A DNA stretch of 64,000 nt. It comes from Actomonas sp051209155 (GTDB lineage Bacteria > Verrucomicrobiota > Verrucomicrobiia > Opitutales > Opitutaceae). Where the stretch lies: assembly GCA_051209155.1 (NCBI GenBank), contig JBPJGB010000001.1; one strand, written 5' to 3'. Below, piece by piece: positions 9,308-18,056 of this stretch (the stretch's first letter is position 1; the number at the start of each line of letters is the position of its first letter). The position numbers and the translations under genes were made by a program. The notes beneath the pieces are model-generated. The model saw only the letters and a list, made by a program, of their open reading frames with translations, had not been told where the DNA came from and did not search any database.

Positions 9308-10390
9308 CTAGGCGGACCGCGCCGGTTTCCGGCGGCGGTGGAACCAGATCATGGCGCCACTGAGGGTGAGGGCGCCGGGGGCAAGGCCGGCGAGGCACCA
9401 GAAAATCTTCGAAACGATTCCGCCGAAGTCGCCGAAGTGCAGCGGCTCGAAGCTGTCGACCACCCGCGCCCAGAAGCCGGCCGTGCGCAGGTCCTTCTCG
9501 GTGTTGATTTCCAATGACGCGGCGTCGAGCCAGAGGCTGCTGCCGTAGCGGCTGCGGAAGGCCGCGCCGGGTTCGGTCTGACCAAAAACGTAGAACTGTT
9601 TGTCCTCGGCGGTCGGCAGGTAGACGTAGTTGAAGGCGTAACCGGGCCACTTGGCTTCGGCCAGGGCGGGGAGTTCATCGACGCGATCGAGGCGGCCTTC
9701 GTAGGGCGTCCAGACTTCCTCCTCCTCGTGCTCATGGCTCATCTCCTCGATGACGTGAGCGATGTTCCAGTAGGCGCCGGTGAAACCGAGCAGCACGTTG
9801 AAGGGCAGCGAGGCGATGCCGACGGCCTTGTGCAGATCGGACGAAAACAGGCGCCAACTTTGGCCCCAGCGCAGTCGGAAGACGGTCTTGAAGAACGCGC
9901 GGTGCAGGTAGAGGCCGGAGAGGCTGAGGAAGATGAACACGATCGCCAGCAACGCGGTGATGACGAGGCCCACGTGGTCGGCGAAGAAGGTGTAGTGCAG
10001 GTCGACGAACCAACCGTAGATGGTGTCGTGGGTGGCAACGGGCGCCGGGGTGCCGATCGCACCGGTGGCGGGATCGACCGTGACGATGTGCCAGTCGTTG
10101 GCGTCGGCGTGCGGTGTGACGTAGGCCACGTCGCGGCGTTCGTCACCGTGGTAGAGCAACCAGCCGCGCACCCAGAAATCGGGCGCGGACGCTTCGACGC
10201 CAGCGATGAGTTCCGACAAGGGCCGGCGCGGGGCGTCGGTCGGCGACTCCCGCAACACGACCTCGGGCTGCTGCGCGCGCGTGATCTCGTGATGGAACAC
10301 GAGCACGCTGCCGGTGAGGCCGATGAGGACGAGGCCCAGCCCGGCAAAGAGGCCGAGCCAGGAGTGCAGTTGCCAGAGACGCTTACGCAT
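9308..10390 (-). CDS. PepSY-associated transmembrane protein (siderophore uptake locus)
   Basis: A 360-aa integral inner-membrane protein starting MRKRLWQLHSWLGLFAGLGL, typical of PepSY_TM proteins: a cytoplasmic basic start, TM1 at about 10-35, a large periplasmic PepSY-containing loop, then further TM helices near 140-165, 190-215 and 320-345. The frame extends to a GTG at 10414, but that codon lies within a dispersed repeat, so ATG 10390 is preferred. Family members often sit beside TonB-dependent siderophore receptors, and some are proposed to reduce ferric siderophores at the inner membrane. Here the gene follows a receptor on the same strand and ends at the bidirectional stem-loop. Confidence 0.85.
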   Translation of the reverse strand: MRKRLWQLHSWLGLFAGLGLVLIGLTGSVLVFHHEITRAQQPEVVLRESPTDAPRRPLSELIAGVEASAPDFWVRGWLLYHGDERRDVAYVTPHADANDWHIVTVDPATGAIGTPAPVATHDTIYGWFVDLHYTFFADHVGLVITALLAIVFIFLSLSGLYLHRAFFKTVFRLRWGQSWRLFSSDLHKAVGIASLPFNVLLGFTGAYWNIAHVIEEMSHEHEEEEVWTPYEGRLDRVDELPALAEAKWPGYAFNYVYLPTAEDKQFYVFGQTEPGAAFRSRYGSSLWLDAASLEINTEKDLRTAGFWARVVDSFEPLHFGDFGGIVSKIFWCLAGLAPGALTLSGAMIWFHRRRKPARSA

Positions 10391-10404
10391 GGAGCTGAAG
10401 TTTC

Positions 10405-10515
10405 TTTTAACCACGAATGGACACGAAAGGCTTCGGCTACCGCCTACGCACCGCAGCTAAACAACCGGGTTGGAGGCGAAACGGTAGTGAAGCCCATTCG
10501 TGTCCATTCGTGGTT
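10405..10515. repeat. Dispersed repeat copy A, with a 19-bp perfect inverted repeat
   Basis: The arm at 10409-10427 is the exact reverse complement of TTCGTGTCCATTCGTGG TT at 10497-10515, with a 69-bp spacer. The first 48 bases (10405-10452) closely match copy B at 15762-15809. The element lies between the receptor stop codon (10563) and the start of the following PepSY gene (10390), so it would form a large hairpin in any read-through transcript. Confidence 0.75.
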
Positions 10516-10562
10516 TAGAACAATCCGGTGTAACGGGAGGTTTGGTTGCGGAGCAGTGGGCC

Positions 10563-12671
10563 TCAGAGTTTGTAGTCGAAGGCGATCGAGAACTGGCGGG
10601 GGGCGTTGTAGATGGCGCCGTATTGCACGGTGCGCAGGACTTTTTCGTCGGTGAGGTTGTCGACGTTGAGGCGGATGGTGGCGGACTGGTTCAGCTCGTA
10701 GGCGGCGAAGGCGTTGACGAGGAGGTAGGCGTCCTGACGGGCGCCACCGTTTTTCTCGATGTCGGACTGCCAGCGTAGGCCGGCGCCGAAACGGAGCTGG
10801 GGCAGGGCGGGCAGGCGGGTGTCGGCGCGCAGGCTCACGATGGTGCGCGGGACCCACTCGTAGATGTCGTTCCCGTCCGGACCGGTGAGGTCCATGTGGG
10901 TGAAGCCGGCGGTGAGGTGGGTGGATTCGCCGAGGCGGCCGGTGGCTTCGAGTTCGAAGCCGCGCGAGGTGACGTCACGGGGCTCGTAGTAGGAGCGTTG
11001 GGCGACCGGATCGAACCCGGCTTCGGTGGCGAGGCCCTTTTGCTGGGCGTCGAAGTAGGCGGCGGTGGTGAGGAGGCGGCGGTTGAGCCACTCGGCCTTG
11101 AGGCCGATCTCGAAGTTCACGCCCTTCATCGGCGCGAGGAAGGCGCCGTTGATGTCGCGCTGGTCCTGGGCCTGAAAGATGTCGGAGTAGGAGGCGTAGG
11201 CGAGGAGGTTGTCGGTGAGGTCAACGGTGAGGCCGGCGTAGGGGCTGACCTTTTCGGTGGTCTCGTTGTCGAGGTTGACGCCGCCGCCATAGATGGAGGT
11301 GCCGTCGCGCTTGAGCTGGATGGCGTTGAGGCCGCCGATGGCCTTCACGTGATCGGTGAGCGCGAGGCGGGTGGCGGCGTAGAAACGCACGAGCGACTGG
11401 TCGCCGTCGCTGCCAACGTAGGTGTCACCCCAAACCGGCTCGGCGTAGATATCGCCGGCATACGGGAAGGCCGGGAGCACGGCGCTGGGCGAGCTGACGA
11501 TGTTGTAGGCATCGGTGTAGTTGTCCTGTCGTGACAGGCTGAGTCCGGCAATGACCTCGTGGCTACGGTTGAAGGCCTGGAAGCGGCCGGAGACATTGGC
11601 GTCGACAATGTCGGCGCGGGAGTCGCCCTGGCTGCGGTAGGGCCAGCCGAGCAGGCCGGTGCGGTCGGCGTTGAGGGTGCCGGTGAGCGAGTAGGCGTAG
11701 AAGAGCTTGGTGGCACTGTTGCCGGTGCGGTGGTTGTAGGTGAGCGAAGCGGCCCAGTCGTCGGAGAAGGTGTGGGCATACTCGACGAAGGCGTTGGCGG
11801 AGCTGAGTTCCCAATAGGTCCAGTCCTGCGAAGTGGAGGCGGAGGCATCGAACTCGGTCTGAGAGCCGTCGGCCAGCATCAGGGTGAGCGAACCCCACAT
11901 GGGCGACTGCTGCAGATATTCGGTGTAGGCGAAGCCGGCGGTGAGCACGCCGGCGGTGCCGACTTGGCCCTCGACGACGCCGTAGGCGGAGGTGCGGCGA
12001 TCGTGGAGTCCGCGCAGGTAGGAGTCGCTGTCCTCGTGGGCGACGACGAAGCGGGCGGCCCAGGAACCGGAGTCGGTGAGGACCTTGTTGTAATCCAGGG
12101 CAACGCGCGCGAGGTCGTGGGAGCCGGCGCGCACGCTGAACTCGCCGCCGTCGTGGTTGATGGGGCGCTTGCGCACGTAGTTGATGGTGCCGGAGGCGTT
12201 GCCGACGCCGGTGAGCAGGCCGTTGGCGCCGCGGATGAGTTCGATGCGATCGAAGAGGTAGGTGTCCTGTTGGCCGACAACGAGGCCCCAGTCGTTGGTC
12301 ATGCCGAGGCCGTCGATTTGGGTGAGCATGATGTCGAAGCCGCGGGAGCTGTAGGACGTGCGGCTGGTTTCCCATTCGTCGACCGTGAGGCCGGTGCCGA
12401 GGCGCAGCGCGTCGTTGGTGCCGGAGGTGGCGAAGTCGCGCATGGCCTGCTGGTCGATCGTGCTGATCGTCTGCGGCGTTTCCTTGATGGTGAGCGGCAG
12501 GTTGGTCGCGCCCTGGGAGGTGCGAAACTCGCGCTTGGCCGTAACGGTGAGTTCGCCGAGCGAGATCGTGTCGGCGTCGGGTGCGATCTGCGCGTGAGCG
12601 GTGAAGGCGAGGGCCAGGAGCGTCGCGCCGAAGCGGAGGAGTTGGGACGGAGAAGCAGCGGAGTGGTTCAT
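10563..12671 (-). CDS. TonB-dependent siderophore receptor
   Basis: A 702-aa outer-membrane receptor. The open frame continues upstream, but ATG 12671 gives a proper signal peptide (MNHSAASPSQLLRFGATLL..., cleavage near AHA-QIA), so the longer frame is rejected. A TonB-box-like stretch (DTISLGELTVTAKRE, about 35-49) precedes a plug domain (about 55-160, with TIKETPQTISTIDQ, LIRGANGLLTGVGNASG and INYVRKRP). A 22-strand barrel follows and ends in the expected aromatic/Leu terminus FSIAFDYKL. There is no N-terminal STN domain, so no surface signalling is expected. It has its own upstream region with a terminator and an operator-like palindrome, and a PepSY gene follows. The substrate is probably a ferric siderophore; its identity cannot be read. 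Confidence 0.93.
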   Translation of the reverse strand: MNHSAASPSQLLRFGATLLALAFTAHAQIAPDADTISLGELTVTAKREFRTSQGATNLPLTIKETPQTISTIDQQAMRDFATSGTNDALRLGTGLTVDEWETSRTSYSSRGFDIMLTQIDGLGMTNDWGLVVGQQDTYLFDRIELIRGANGLLTGVGNASGTINYVRKRPINHDGGEFSVRAGSHDLARVALDYNKVLTDSGSWAARFVVAHEDSDSYLRGLHDRRTSAYGVVEGQVGTAGVLTAGFAYTEYLQQSPMWGSLTLMLADGSQTEFDASASTSQDWTYWELSSANAFVEYAHTFSDDWAASLTYNHRTGNSATKLFYAYSLTGTLNADRTGLLGWPYRSQGDSRADIVDANVSGRFQAFNRSHEVIAGLSLSRQDNYTDAYNIVSSPSAVLPAFPYAGDIYAEPVWGDTYVGSDGDQSLVRFYAATRLALTDHVKAIGGLNAIQLKRDGTSIYGGGVNLDNETTEKVSPYAGLTVDLTDNLLAYASYSDIFQAQDQRDINGAFLAPMKGVNFEIGLKAEWLNRRLLTTAAYFDAQQKGLATEAGFDPVAQRSYYEPRDVTSRGFELEATGRLGESTHLTAGFTHMDLTGPDGNDIYEWVPRTIVSLRADTRLPALPQLRFGAGLRWQSDIEKNGGARQDAYLLVNAFAAYELNQSATIRLNVDNLTDEKVLRTVQYGAIYNAPRQFSIAFDYKL

Positions 12672-12690
12672 CGTGGATTGGAAATTAGAA

Positions 12691-12707
12691 ATGGGACTCA
12701 GTCTCAT
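12691..12707. promoter_or_regulatory. Operator-like palindrome upstream of the second receptor
   Basis: ATGGGACTCAGTCTCAT is a 17-bp palindrome with one mismatch, 20 bp upstream of the receptor ATG. Its minus-strand core TGAGACTGAGT resembles TGAGAATGAGA, which occurs twice upstream of the other receptor at 18202-18253. That supports a shared, probably iron-responsive, regulator. Confidence 0.45.
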
Positions 12708-12715
12708 AAGGTTGG

Positions 12716-12753
12716 TAAAAAAGGGCTCGTAGCGACGGGGGTGCGGCGAGCCC
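12716..12753 (-). terminator. Rho-independent terminator after the PepSY gene
   Basis: On the minus strand GGGCTCG (12753-12747) pairs with CGAGCCC (12729-12723) across a 17-nt loop and is followed at once by TTTTTT (12722-12717). It separates the four-gene receptor/piuC/TPR/PepSY transcript from the second receptor. The loop is long, so partial read-through is possible. Confidence 0.6.
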
Positions 12754-12766
12754 GGTTGAAGAACGA

Positions 12767-13963
12767 TCAGTGGGTAGGCGTGGTCGCGACTTTGGCCGGC
12801 CGGCCGAAGAACCGGCGGTAGCTGAGGGCGAAGCCGGTGTAGACGAGGAAGCAGCCAGCGAGGCAGCCGATGGCACCGAGCAACTGGCCCCACCAGCCAA
12901 GGGCCTGGCCGGTGTGGAGGAAACGCATCCAGATGCGGGCTTGGCGGCCGGGGCTTTGGTCGGCGAAGGTCTGGCGGTCGATGATTGCCGCGGTGCCGAG
13001 TCCGGCGGCGGCGTCGATGGTCAGGGTGGTTGAAGCGGTGCGGGGCCAGTCGTGGGGCGTTTTGACCGTGACTTCGGTGGTGGTGCCTACCACCGGGAGG
13101 CGCAGGCTGAGCGTGCTCCAATCGGGTTGGTCGGCGGCGGCCAGGGTAAAGAAGGTATCGAGGGGGATGGATTCGGTGGTGGGCGACGCGGTCGGACCGG
13201 GGTCACCGACCCCGGCTACAACTGTCGGCGCAGCCGACGGGGACGTCGGCGGGCCGGGCGGGCCGCGGCGGACGGGGGGCTCTTCGCCGGCGATGCGGTA
13301 GACGAGGTCGCCGGCCCAGCGGTAGGAGATGACCGTGCCGGTGGCGCTCATGACCGCGATGGGAATGAGCATCCAAAATCCGAATACGTTGTGCCAGTTC
13401 CAGTCGCGGGCCTTGCCGGCGGAGCCGTTGAACCATAGCGCCGGGCGAAAGGCACGCGCGGCCCACTTGCGCGGAAACCACAGGTAGAGGCCGGTGATCG
13501 CGAGCACGAGAAAGGCGGTGTTGCTCACGCCGGTGATGGCCTTGCCGGTCGCGCGGCTGTCGCCCTCGCGGGCGAGCCAACGGTGCCACGACACCATCGT
13601 GCGCATGAAATTTTCCATGGCGTGCGAGGCCGGTTCGCGGATGCTGCCGTCGGCGGGATTGAAGGGATGGGTCTCGCGGCGGCCGAGGTGAATGACCGGG
13701 GCGTCGAAGGGGTTGGACGAAAGGGTCAGCGCGGTGGGCTGCAGGTCCGGGTTTTTTTCTGCAAACGCCTGGAGCAGCTCGTCGGCGGGACGTTGCACCA
13801 TCTCGGATCGAGTCAGCGTTCGCGCGTCGCGTTGGGACCAGGCGACGAGTTCGCTCTCGAAGGCGAGCGCGATGCCGGTGAACGACATGATGAAGATGAT
13901 CACGCCGCAGACGAGGCCGGCGGCGAGGTGAATCCAGAAGAGGATGGAACGGAAACGGGGCAC
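12767..13963 (-). CDS. PepSY-associated transmembrane protein (PiuB-like)
   Basis: A 398-aa inner-membrane protein starting MPRFRSILFWIHLAAGLVCG. TM1 is at about 8-30 and further TM helices fall near 145-165, 195-220 and 355-380. The PepSY-type periplasmic region includes HPFNPADGSIREP. It starts 13 nt after the TPR gene stop, which suggests one operon with the Fiu-like receptor and PiuC. An oddity is a Pro/Gly/Ala/Thr-rich linker (about 235-265) that contains the palindromic element at 13197-13221 and a second small palindrome at 13224-13238. This looks like inserted DNA that kept the frame. PiuB-type proteins are proposed to act in siderophore-iron release; the reaction is not demonstrated. 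Confidence 0.87.
   Translation of the reverse strand: MPRFRSILFWIHLAAGLVCGVIIFIMSFTGIALAFESELVAWSQRDARTLTRSEMVQRPADELLQAFAEKNPDLQPTALTLSSNPFDAPVIHLGRRETHPFNPADGSIREPASHAMENFMRTMVSWHRWLAREGDSRATGKAITGVSNTAFLVLAITGLYLWFPRKWAARAFRPALWFNGSAGKARDWNWHNVFGFWMLIPIAVMSATGTVISYRWAGDLVYRIAGEEPPVRRGPPGPPTSPSAAPTVVAGVGDPGPTASPTTESIPLDTFFTLAAADQPDWSTLSLRLPVVGTTTEVTVKTPHDWPRTASTTLTIDAAAGLGTAAIIDRQTFADQSPGRQARIWMRFLHTGQALGWWGQLLGAIGCLAGCFLVYTGFALSYRRFFGRPAKVATTPTH
13197..13221. repeat. Intragenic palindromic element, copy 1 (in the PepSY gene)
   Basis: CCGGGGTC-ACC-GACCCCGG followed by CTACAA. In the gene's frame it encodes VVAGVGDPG in a low-complexity linker. The same core, in the same frame, occurs in the CobW gene (30331) and in dnaE2 (62385). 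Confidence 0.8.
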
Positions 13964-13976
13964 GGCGGCGATGCGG

Positions 13977-15065
13977 TCAGGCGATGGAGCGGGAGTCGGA
14001 GGTGGGAGACGGGCGCAGCCAAGCGGGGGTTACCTGCAACTCGTGTTGGAGGGCGAGCAAATGATGGGCGGAGGCCTCATCGACGTTGAGCGCGCGGGGC
14101 CGGGCAAGGTCGGCGCGGACACGGGCGAGGGCCCGGTCGGCGATGAAATGAAAGTCGGTTTCGGCGGCGAAGGGCGCCGGACCGCTGGCGGGATCGAGCG
14201 CGTCGCGCAGAAACTCGAGGAGGAAGTGCGGCTGGTGCCGGCCGTAGGCTTCGGCGCCGAGTTGAAAGAGTGACGCGGCGAGCAGGCGGGCGGTAGGGTG
14301 GCCGCGATGGAGCCAGGCGGTCGCGAGGGCCAACGCGGCTTCGAGCTGATCGGTGAATTCGCCAAAGGTGTCGGCGTCGAGGCGGGGCTCGCGGAGCAGA
14401 AGATCGATCCGGGCCGCCTCCAGCGCGAGCGTGGCCGCGATGGCGTCGGTCGCCTGGATGGGGACCAACCAAGCGACGGCGTTGGCGAGCAGCGGCTCGA
14501 TCGTAGAGGACAAGTCGTGGTGCTCGTCGGCTTGATTCAGGTAGGTTTGCACCAAGTCGATCGCGGCACCGGCGGCGTTGCGTCGGGCGATGGCACCGTG
14601 CCTCGCGTCGTCGAGCGCAGGCTCGAGCAGGGCAAGCGCCCGATTGAAGGCGTGGCGGGCCGCGAGAGTTTGGTGTTCGCGGATGAGCAGTTGACCGCGG
14701 TTGGTCCACAGGGCGCCGTGGTTGAGGCGGCGTTCGGGCGTGAGCTCGAGGCTGGAGAGCGCGGCACTGGCGGCGTCGTAGGCATCGTGAGCGCCGGGGT
14801 AGTGCAGCGGGCCCATCTGTTGAAGGATGTTGCCGCGGTTGAGCCAGGCGAGAGCGAGGGTCTGGAGGGCGACGGGGTTGCTGAGGTCGGGGTCGATGCT
14901 CTCGCGCGCCCGGTCGTAGCAATCGAGGGCGATGCGCAGGTCCGCCATCCGGCCCGATGCGGCGCAGTGATGGCCGCGTTGCAGCCAGTCGGCGGCGGTG
15001 GTGGGGGGCGGTGGCGTGTTGCGGGAAGCGGGCATCGGGAAGGTGGGGGCGTTGCCGCGCCTCAC
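13977..15065 (-). CDS. TPR-like helical repeat protein of the siderophore operon
   Basis: A 362-aa, Ala/Leu-rich, all-helical protein with TPR-like units (for example ALAWLNRGNILQQMG, ALWTNRGQLLIREHQ and ALALLEPALDD). No signal peptide is seen. The GTG start at 15065 overlaps the piuC stop codon (GTGA, 4 nt), the usual sign of translational coupling; ATG 15035 is an alternative start. Proteobacterial piu loci carry a helical-repeat (Sel1/TPR) gene in the same place between receptor, piuC and piuB, so the context is conserved although this sequence is divergent. Possible scaffold role; molecular function unknown. Confidence 0.75.
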   Translation of the reverse strand: MRRGNAPTFPMPASRNTPPPPTTAADWLQRGHHCAASGRMADLRIALDCYDRARESIDPDLSNPVALQTLALAWLNRGNILQQMGPLHYPGAHDAYDAASAALSSLELTPERRLNHGALWTNRGQLLIREHQTLAARHAFNRALALLEPALDDARHGAIARRNAAGAAIDLVQTYLNQADEHHDLSSTIEPLLANAVAWLVPIQATDAIAATLALEAARIDLLLREPRLDADTFGEFTDQLEAALALATAWLHRGHPTARLLAASLFQLGAEAYGRHQPHFLLEFLRDALDPASGPAPFAAETDFHFIADRALARVRADLARPRALNVDEASAHHLLALQHELQVTPAWLRPSPTSDSRSIA

Positions 15066-15742
15066 ATCTCCGCCCAGCGGCGGAGGAGGTTGTGGTAGAC
15101 GCCGGTGAGTTGGACGACCGACGGGTGCGTCGCCATTTCGGTGCCGAAGCGTTGGATCGCGATGTCGAGGTCGAAGAGCATCGAGCGGTCCTGGTCGGCG
15201 CGGATCATCGACTGCAGCCAGAAGAAGGAGCAGAGGCGCGTGCCGCGGGTGACGGGCGTGACCTGGTGCAGGCTGGTCGACGGGTAGAGGATCAGGTGGC
15301 CGGCCGGCAGTTTCACCGACTTCGAGCCGTAGGTGTCCTCGATGATAAGTTCGCCGCCGTCGTATTCGTCCGGGCCGGCGAAGAAGAAGGTGCAGGAGAG
15401 GTCGGTGCGGATGCGCTGGCCGGTGCCGGGGATGGTGCGGATGGAGCCGTCGACATGCGTGCCAAAGGTCTGGCCGCCGGCGTAGCGGTTGAACATGGGC
15501 GGCAGAATATGCAGCGGGAGCGCGGCCGACATGAAGAGCGGGTTTTGACCGAGGGCCGACAGGAGCACGTTGCCCACCTCGACGGCGACCGGATGCTCGG
15601 CGGGCAGCTGCTCGTTGTTTTTGACGCGGGCACCCTGATGGCCGGCGGAGACCTTGCCGTCGACCCAGTCGGCGGCTTCGAGCTTGGCGCGGCAGTCGGC
15701 GAGGACGGCGGGCGGGAGGATGTCGGGAATGGCGAGAATCAT
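15062..15742 (-). CDS. piuC: PiuC/YbiX-type 2OG-Fe(II) hydroxylase
   Basis: A 226-aa protein matching the PKHD-type Fe(II)/2-oxoglutarate dioxygenases in length and motifs. The Fe-binding HxD is in FGTHVDGSIR, the distal His is in SLHQVTPVTRGTR, and the Arg of that segment should bind 2-oxoglutarate. The N-terminal VSAGHQGARVKNNEQL is also typical. In E. coli the homologue ybiX is next to the catecholate receptor gene fiu, and in pseudomonads piuC accompanies piuA; here it directly follows a Fiu-like receptor. The substrate is not established, though processing of siderophore or its iron complex is often suggested. Its stop overlaps the TPR gene start by 4 nt. Confidence 0.93.
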   Translation of the reverse strand: MILAIPDILPPAVLADCRAKLEAADWVDGKVSAGHQGARVKNNEQLPAEHPVAVEVGNVLLSALGQNPLFMSAALPLHILPPMFNRYAGGQTFGTHVDGSIRTIPGTGQRIRTDLSCTFFFAGPDEYDGGELIIEDTYGSKSVKLPAGHLILYPSTSLHQVTPVTRGTRLCSFFWLQSMIRADQDRSMLFDLDIAIQRFGTEMATHPSVVQLTGVYHNLLRRWAEM

Positions 15743-15761
15743 GGCTGAGAGGCAGGTATTT

Positions 15762-15809
15762 TTTTAACCACGGATGGACACGGATGGCTTCGCCTACCGG
15801 CTACGCACT
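15762..15809. repeat. Dispersed repeat copy B
   Basis: The stretch starting TTTTAACCACGGATGGACAC matches copy A (10405-10452) with only a few substitutions across about 48 bases, including the downstream GGCTTCG-CTACCG-CTACGCAC blocks. It lies 20 bp upstream of the piuC start and 25 bp past the receptor stop (minus-strand sense), the same relative position as copy A. The inverted right arm present in copy A is missing here. Confidence 0.75.
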
Positions 15810-15833
15810 GAAACGAGGAAGAATGGACAGGGC

Positions 15834-18011
15834 TCAGAACGAGTAATAGGCGCTGAGCAGGAACTGGCGGGCTTGGCCGGGGATGTGGTGGCCGCCGCCG
15901 ATGCGGTCGATATAGCGCTCGTCGGTGAGATTGGTGGCGTTGAGGCGGAGGGTGAGGGCGTCGTTCACCTGGTAGGAGGCCATGGCGTTGAAGAGCCAGT
16001 AGGCGGGAATTTCCTGTGTATTCACCGAAGTGTTACGCGGCACACTGTCCATGTATTGAGCGCCGCCGCCGAGGGTGACGCCGCCGGGCAGGCGATAGGT
16101 GCTCCAGAGGTTGAAGGAAGTGGTGGGCGTAAGGCCGAGTTCCAGGCCCTCGAGGTCGGCGTCGTTGGACGCGATGACCTCGCTTTGCATGAGGGAGAGG
16201 CCGGCGAAGACATCCCACTGGCGGTTGATGCGACCGGCGGCGGAGAGCTCGATGCCGTCGACGCGTTCGCGACCTTCCAGCACGACGGGCGGGTCGTTGG
16301 GATCGATGCCGGGCGTGCGGGCGTTGGTCTTTTCGGTGCGGAAGAGCGCGGCGCCGAGCGAGAGGTGACCGCCGAGGGTGTTCCACTTGGCGCCGAGCTC
16401 GTAGGAGTCGGTTTGCTCGGGATCGACCTGCGAAAGGTCGGTGCGGCGCGAAGTAAGGCTGAGGCCTTCGGCCGAAGGGTTGAAGGAGTTGGCGTAGCCG
16501 GCGTAGATCGAGGCGTTCTCGATGGGCTTGTAGGTGACACCCAGACGACCGCTGACTTCGGCGTCGGTGCGGGCGTAGCTGGTCTTGGCGCCGGTCTCGT
16601 CGACGACGTCGTAGGCGGCTTCGAAGTGATCGTAGCGGGCGCCGGCGAAGACCTGCCACTGCCGGCCGGCGAAGAGGTTGTCGAAAGCGTAGAGCGAGAA
16701 GGTGTCGCCCTGGCCGCGGTTGTAGGCGCCGTTGCGGGTGATGTTGCCGTTGTAGGGATCGTTGGGATTCGGTGAAACCACGTCGGTGTCGGGCAGGACG
16801 GTGTTGGGATCCTCGACGCGGGTGTAGTTCTTCTCGGTCTCGCGGGTGAATTCGACGCCGGCGCTGAGGGCGTGGTTCACCTCGCCGCCGTTGTTCAGTT
16901 CGGTGGTGAAGTGGGTCTGGTTGGAGAAGACCTCGTCGGTCTGGTCGCGCGACTTCCAGTCGGAGCGGCGGATGACGGTGTCGCTGCCGGATACGAAGCG
17001 TGGCGCGGTGATGACGGAGTCGCGGTAGGTGCGGCCGAAACGGGTGAGGTTGCGCAGGGTGAAACCGTTGCCCTGGTGCGAAACGGTGACGGTGGCGAGA
17101 TCCTGATCGATGCGTTCGTAATCGCGTTGTTTTAGGCCATACCAGTTGGAGAAGGGCACGGCGGGATCGGCGTCGAAAGTGGCGCGGGGCATGCCGTAGT
17201 CGGGCACGTTGTCCTGCTCGAGGTGCTGGTAGGCGACGGTGAGTTGGGTGGGGCCGGTGAGACCGAGGGCGAAGGACGGCGCGACGCCCCAGCTGGAGTT
17301 GTTCACGACATCGCGGCCGGGCACATCGGCGTCGGCGGCCATGAGGTTGAGACGGATGGCCTTGTCGCCGTCGGCGCTGAGCGGCTGGTTGAGGTCGAGG
17401 GTAGCACGGGTGAAGTTGTCGGTGCCGACGACGACGGAGCCGGTGCGGTGCTGGCCCTGCATAGGCGACTTGGTGACGAGGTTGATGGAGCCGCCGGTGG
17501 ATCCACGGCCGGCGGTGGAGGAGGAGGGACCTTTCGCGACCTCGACCTGTTCGAGGTTGAAGGCGTCGCGGGCGTAGCCGCCGAGGTCACGCACCCCGTC
17601 GACAAACATATCGGTGCGGGCGGAGAAGCCGCGAATGGTCATTTGGTCACCGGCCGGCGTGCCGCCCTCGCCGGCCTGGAAGGTGATGCCAGGGGAGTTG
17701 CGCAGGATATCGCGCAGGGACGTCGCGGCCTGCTCCTCCATGATGCGTTGGGGGATGACCGTGATGGTTTGGGGTGTGTCCAGCAGGGGGGCGTTGAAGC
17801 GCGGGGAGGAAAGCTGCCGCTCGCGGGAGCCCTCGACGGTCTGGGCCTCGAGCTGAACGACCTCGTCGTTGGTGGCCTCGCCGGACGTCGTGGCGATGGC
17901 GGTTTGAGCCGCGGCGCTGGCGCCGGTGGCCGCGAGTGCGGCCGCGAAGGGCGCCGCGCGGCGAGGCAGCTGGCGAGCGAAGGAAGCGGAGGGAGCGAGG
18001 GTGGACTGCAT
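15834..18011 (-). CDS. Fiu/PiuA-like TonB-dependent catecholate siderophore receptor
   Basis: A 725-aa outer-membrane receptor with a signal peptide ending near ASAAAQ (about 36), a TonB-box-like region (DEVVQLEAQTVEGS, about 48-61), then a plug (about 75-185: LDTPQTITVIPQRIMEEQ, LRDILRNSPGITFQAGEGG, DMFVDGVRDLGGY, VAKGPSSSTAGRGSTGGSIN). A barrel follows, ending in LLSAYYSF with the canonical terminal Phe. These motifs are those of Fiu/PiuA receptors for catechol-type ferric siderophores. It heads the minus-strand operon with piuC, the TPR gene and the PepSY gene. The upstream region shared with the CobW gene holds a Fur-like box and repeated TGAGAATGAGA sequences, so repression by iron is likely. 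Confidence 0.95.
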   Translation of the reverse strand: MQSTLAPSASFARQLPRRAAPFAAALAATGASAAAQTAIATTSGEATNDEVVQLEAQTVEGSRERQLSSPRFNAPLLDTPQTITVIPQRIMEEQAATSLRDILRNSPGITFQAGEGGTPAGDQMTIRGFSARTDMFVDGVRDLGGYARDAFNLEQVEVAKGPSSSTAGRGSTGGSINLVTKSPMQGQHRTGSVVVGTDNFTRATLDLNQPLSADGDKAIRLNLMAADADVPGRDVVNNSSWGVAPSFALGLTGPTQLTVAYQHLEQDNVPDYGMPRATFDADPAVPFSNWYGLKQRDYERIDQDLATVTVSHQGNGFTLRNLTRFGRTYRDSVITAPRFVSGSDTVIRRSDWKSRDQTDEVFSNQTHFTTELNNGGEVNHALSAGVEFTRETEKNYTRVEDPNTVLPDTDVVSPNPNDPYNGNITRNGAYNRGQGDTFSLYAFDNLFAGRQWQVFAGARYDHFEAAYDVVDETGAKTSYARTDAEVSGRLGVTYKPIENASIYAGYANSFNPSAEGLSLTSRRTDLSQVDPEQTDSYELGAKWNTLGGHLSLGAALFRTEKTNARTPGIDPNDPPVVLEGRERVDGIELSAAGRINRQWDVFAGLSLMQSEVIASNDADLEGLELGLTPTTSFNLWSTYRLPGGVTLGGGAQYMDSVPRNTSVNTQEIPAYWLFNAMASYQVNDALTLRLNATNLTDERYIDRIGGGHHIPGQARQFLLSAYYSF

Positions 18012-18056
18012 AGGGAAAGGCGGTGGAAGGAAAGGAGAGGGCGGAAAAGGGCGGAT

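Noticed and set aside
10391..10414. GTG start of the first PepSY gene at 10414
   Set aside because: It lies in the dispersed repeat copy A; ATG 10390 fits the usual PepSY start.
12672..13121. 150-codon N-terminal extension of the second receptor
   Set aside because: The extension is antisense-like Arg/Pro/His-rich sequence overlapping the PepSY gene; a proper signal peptide begins at 12671.
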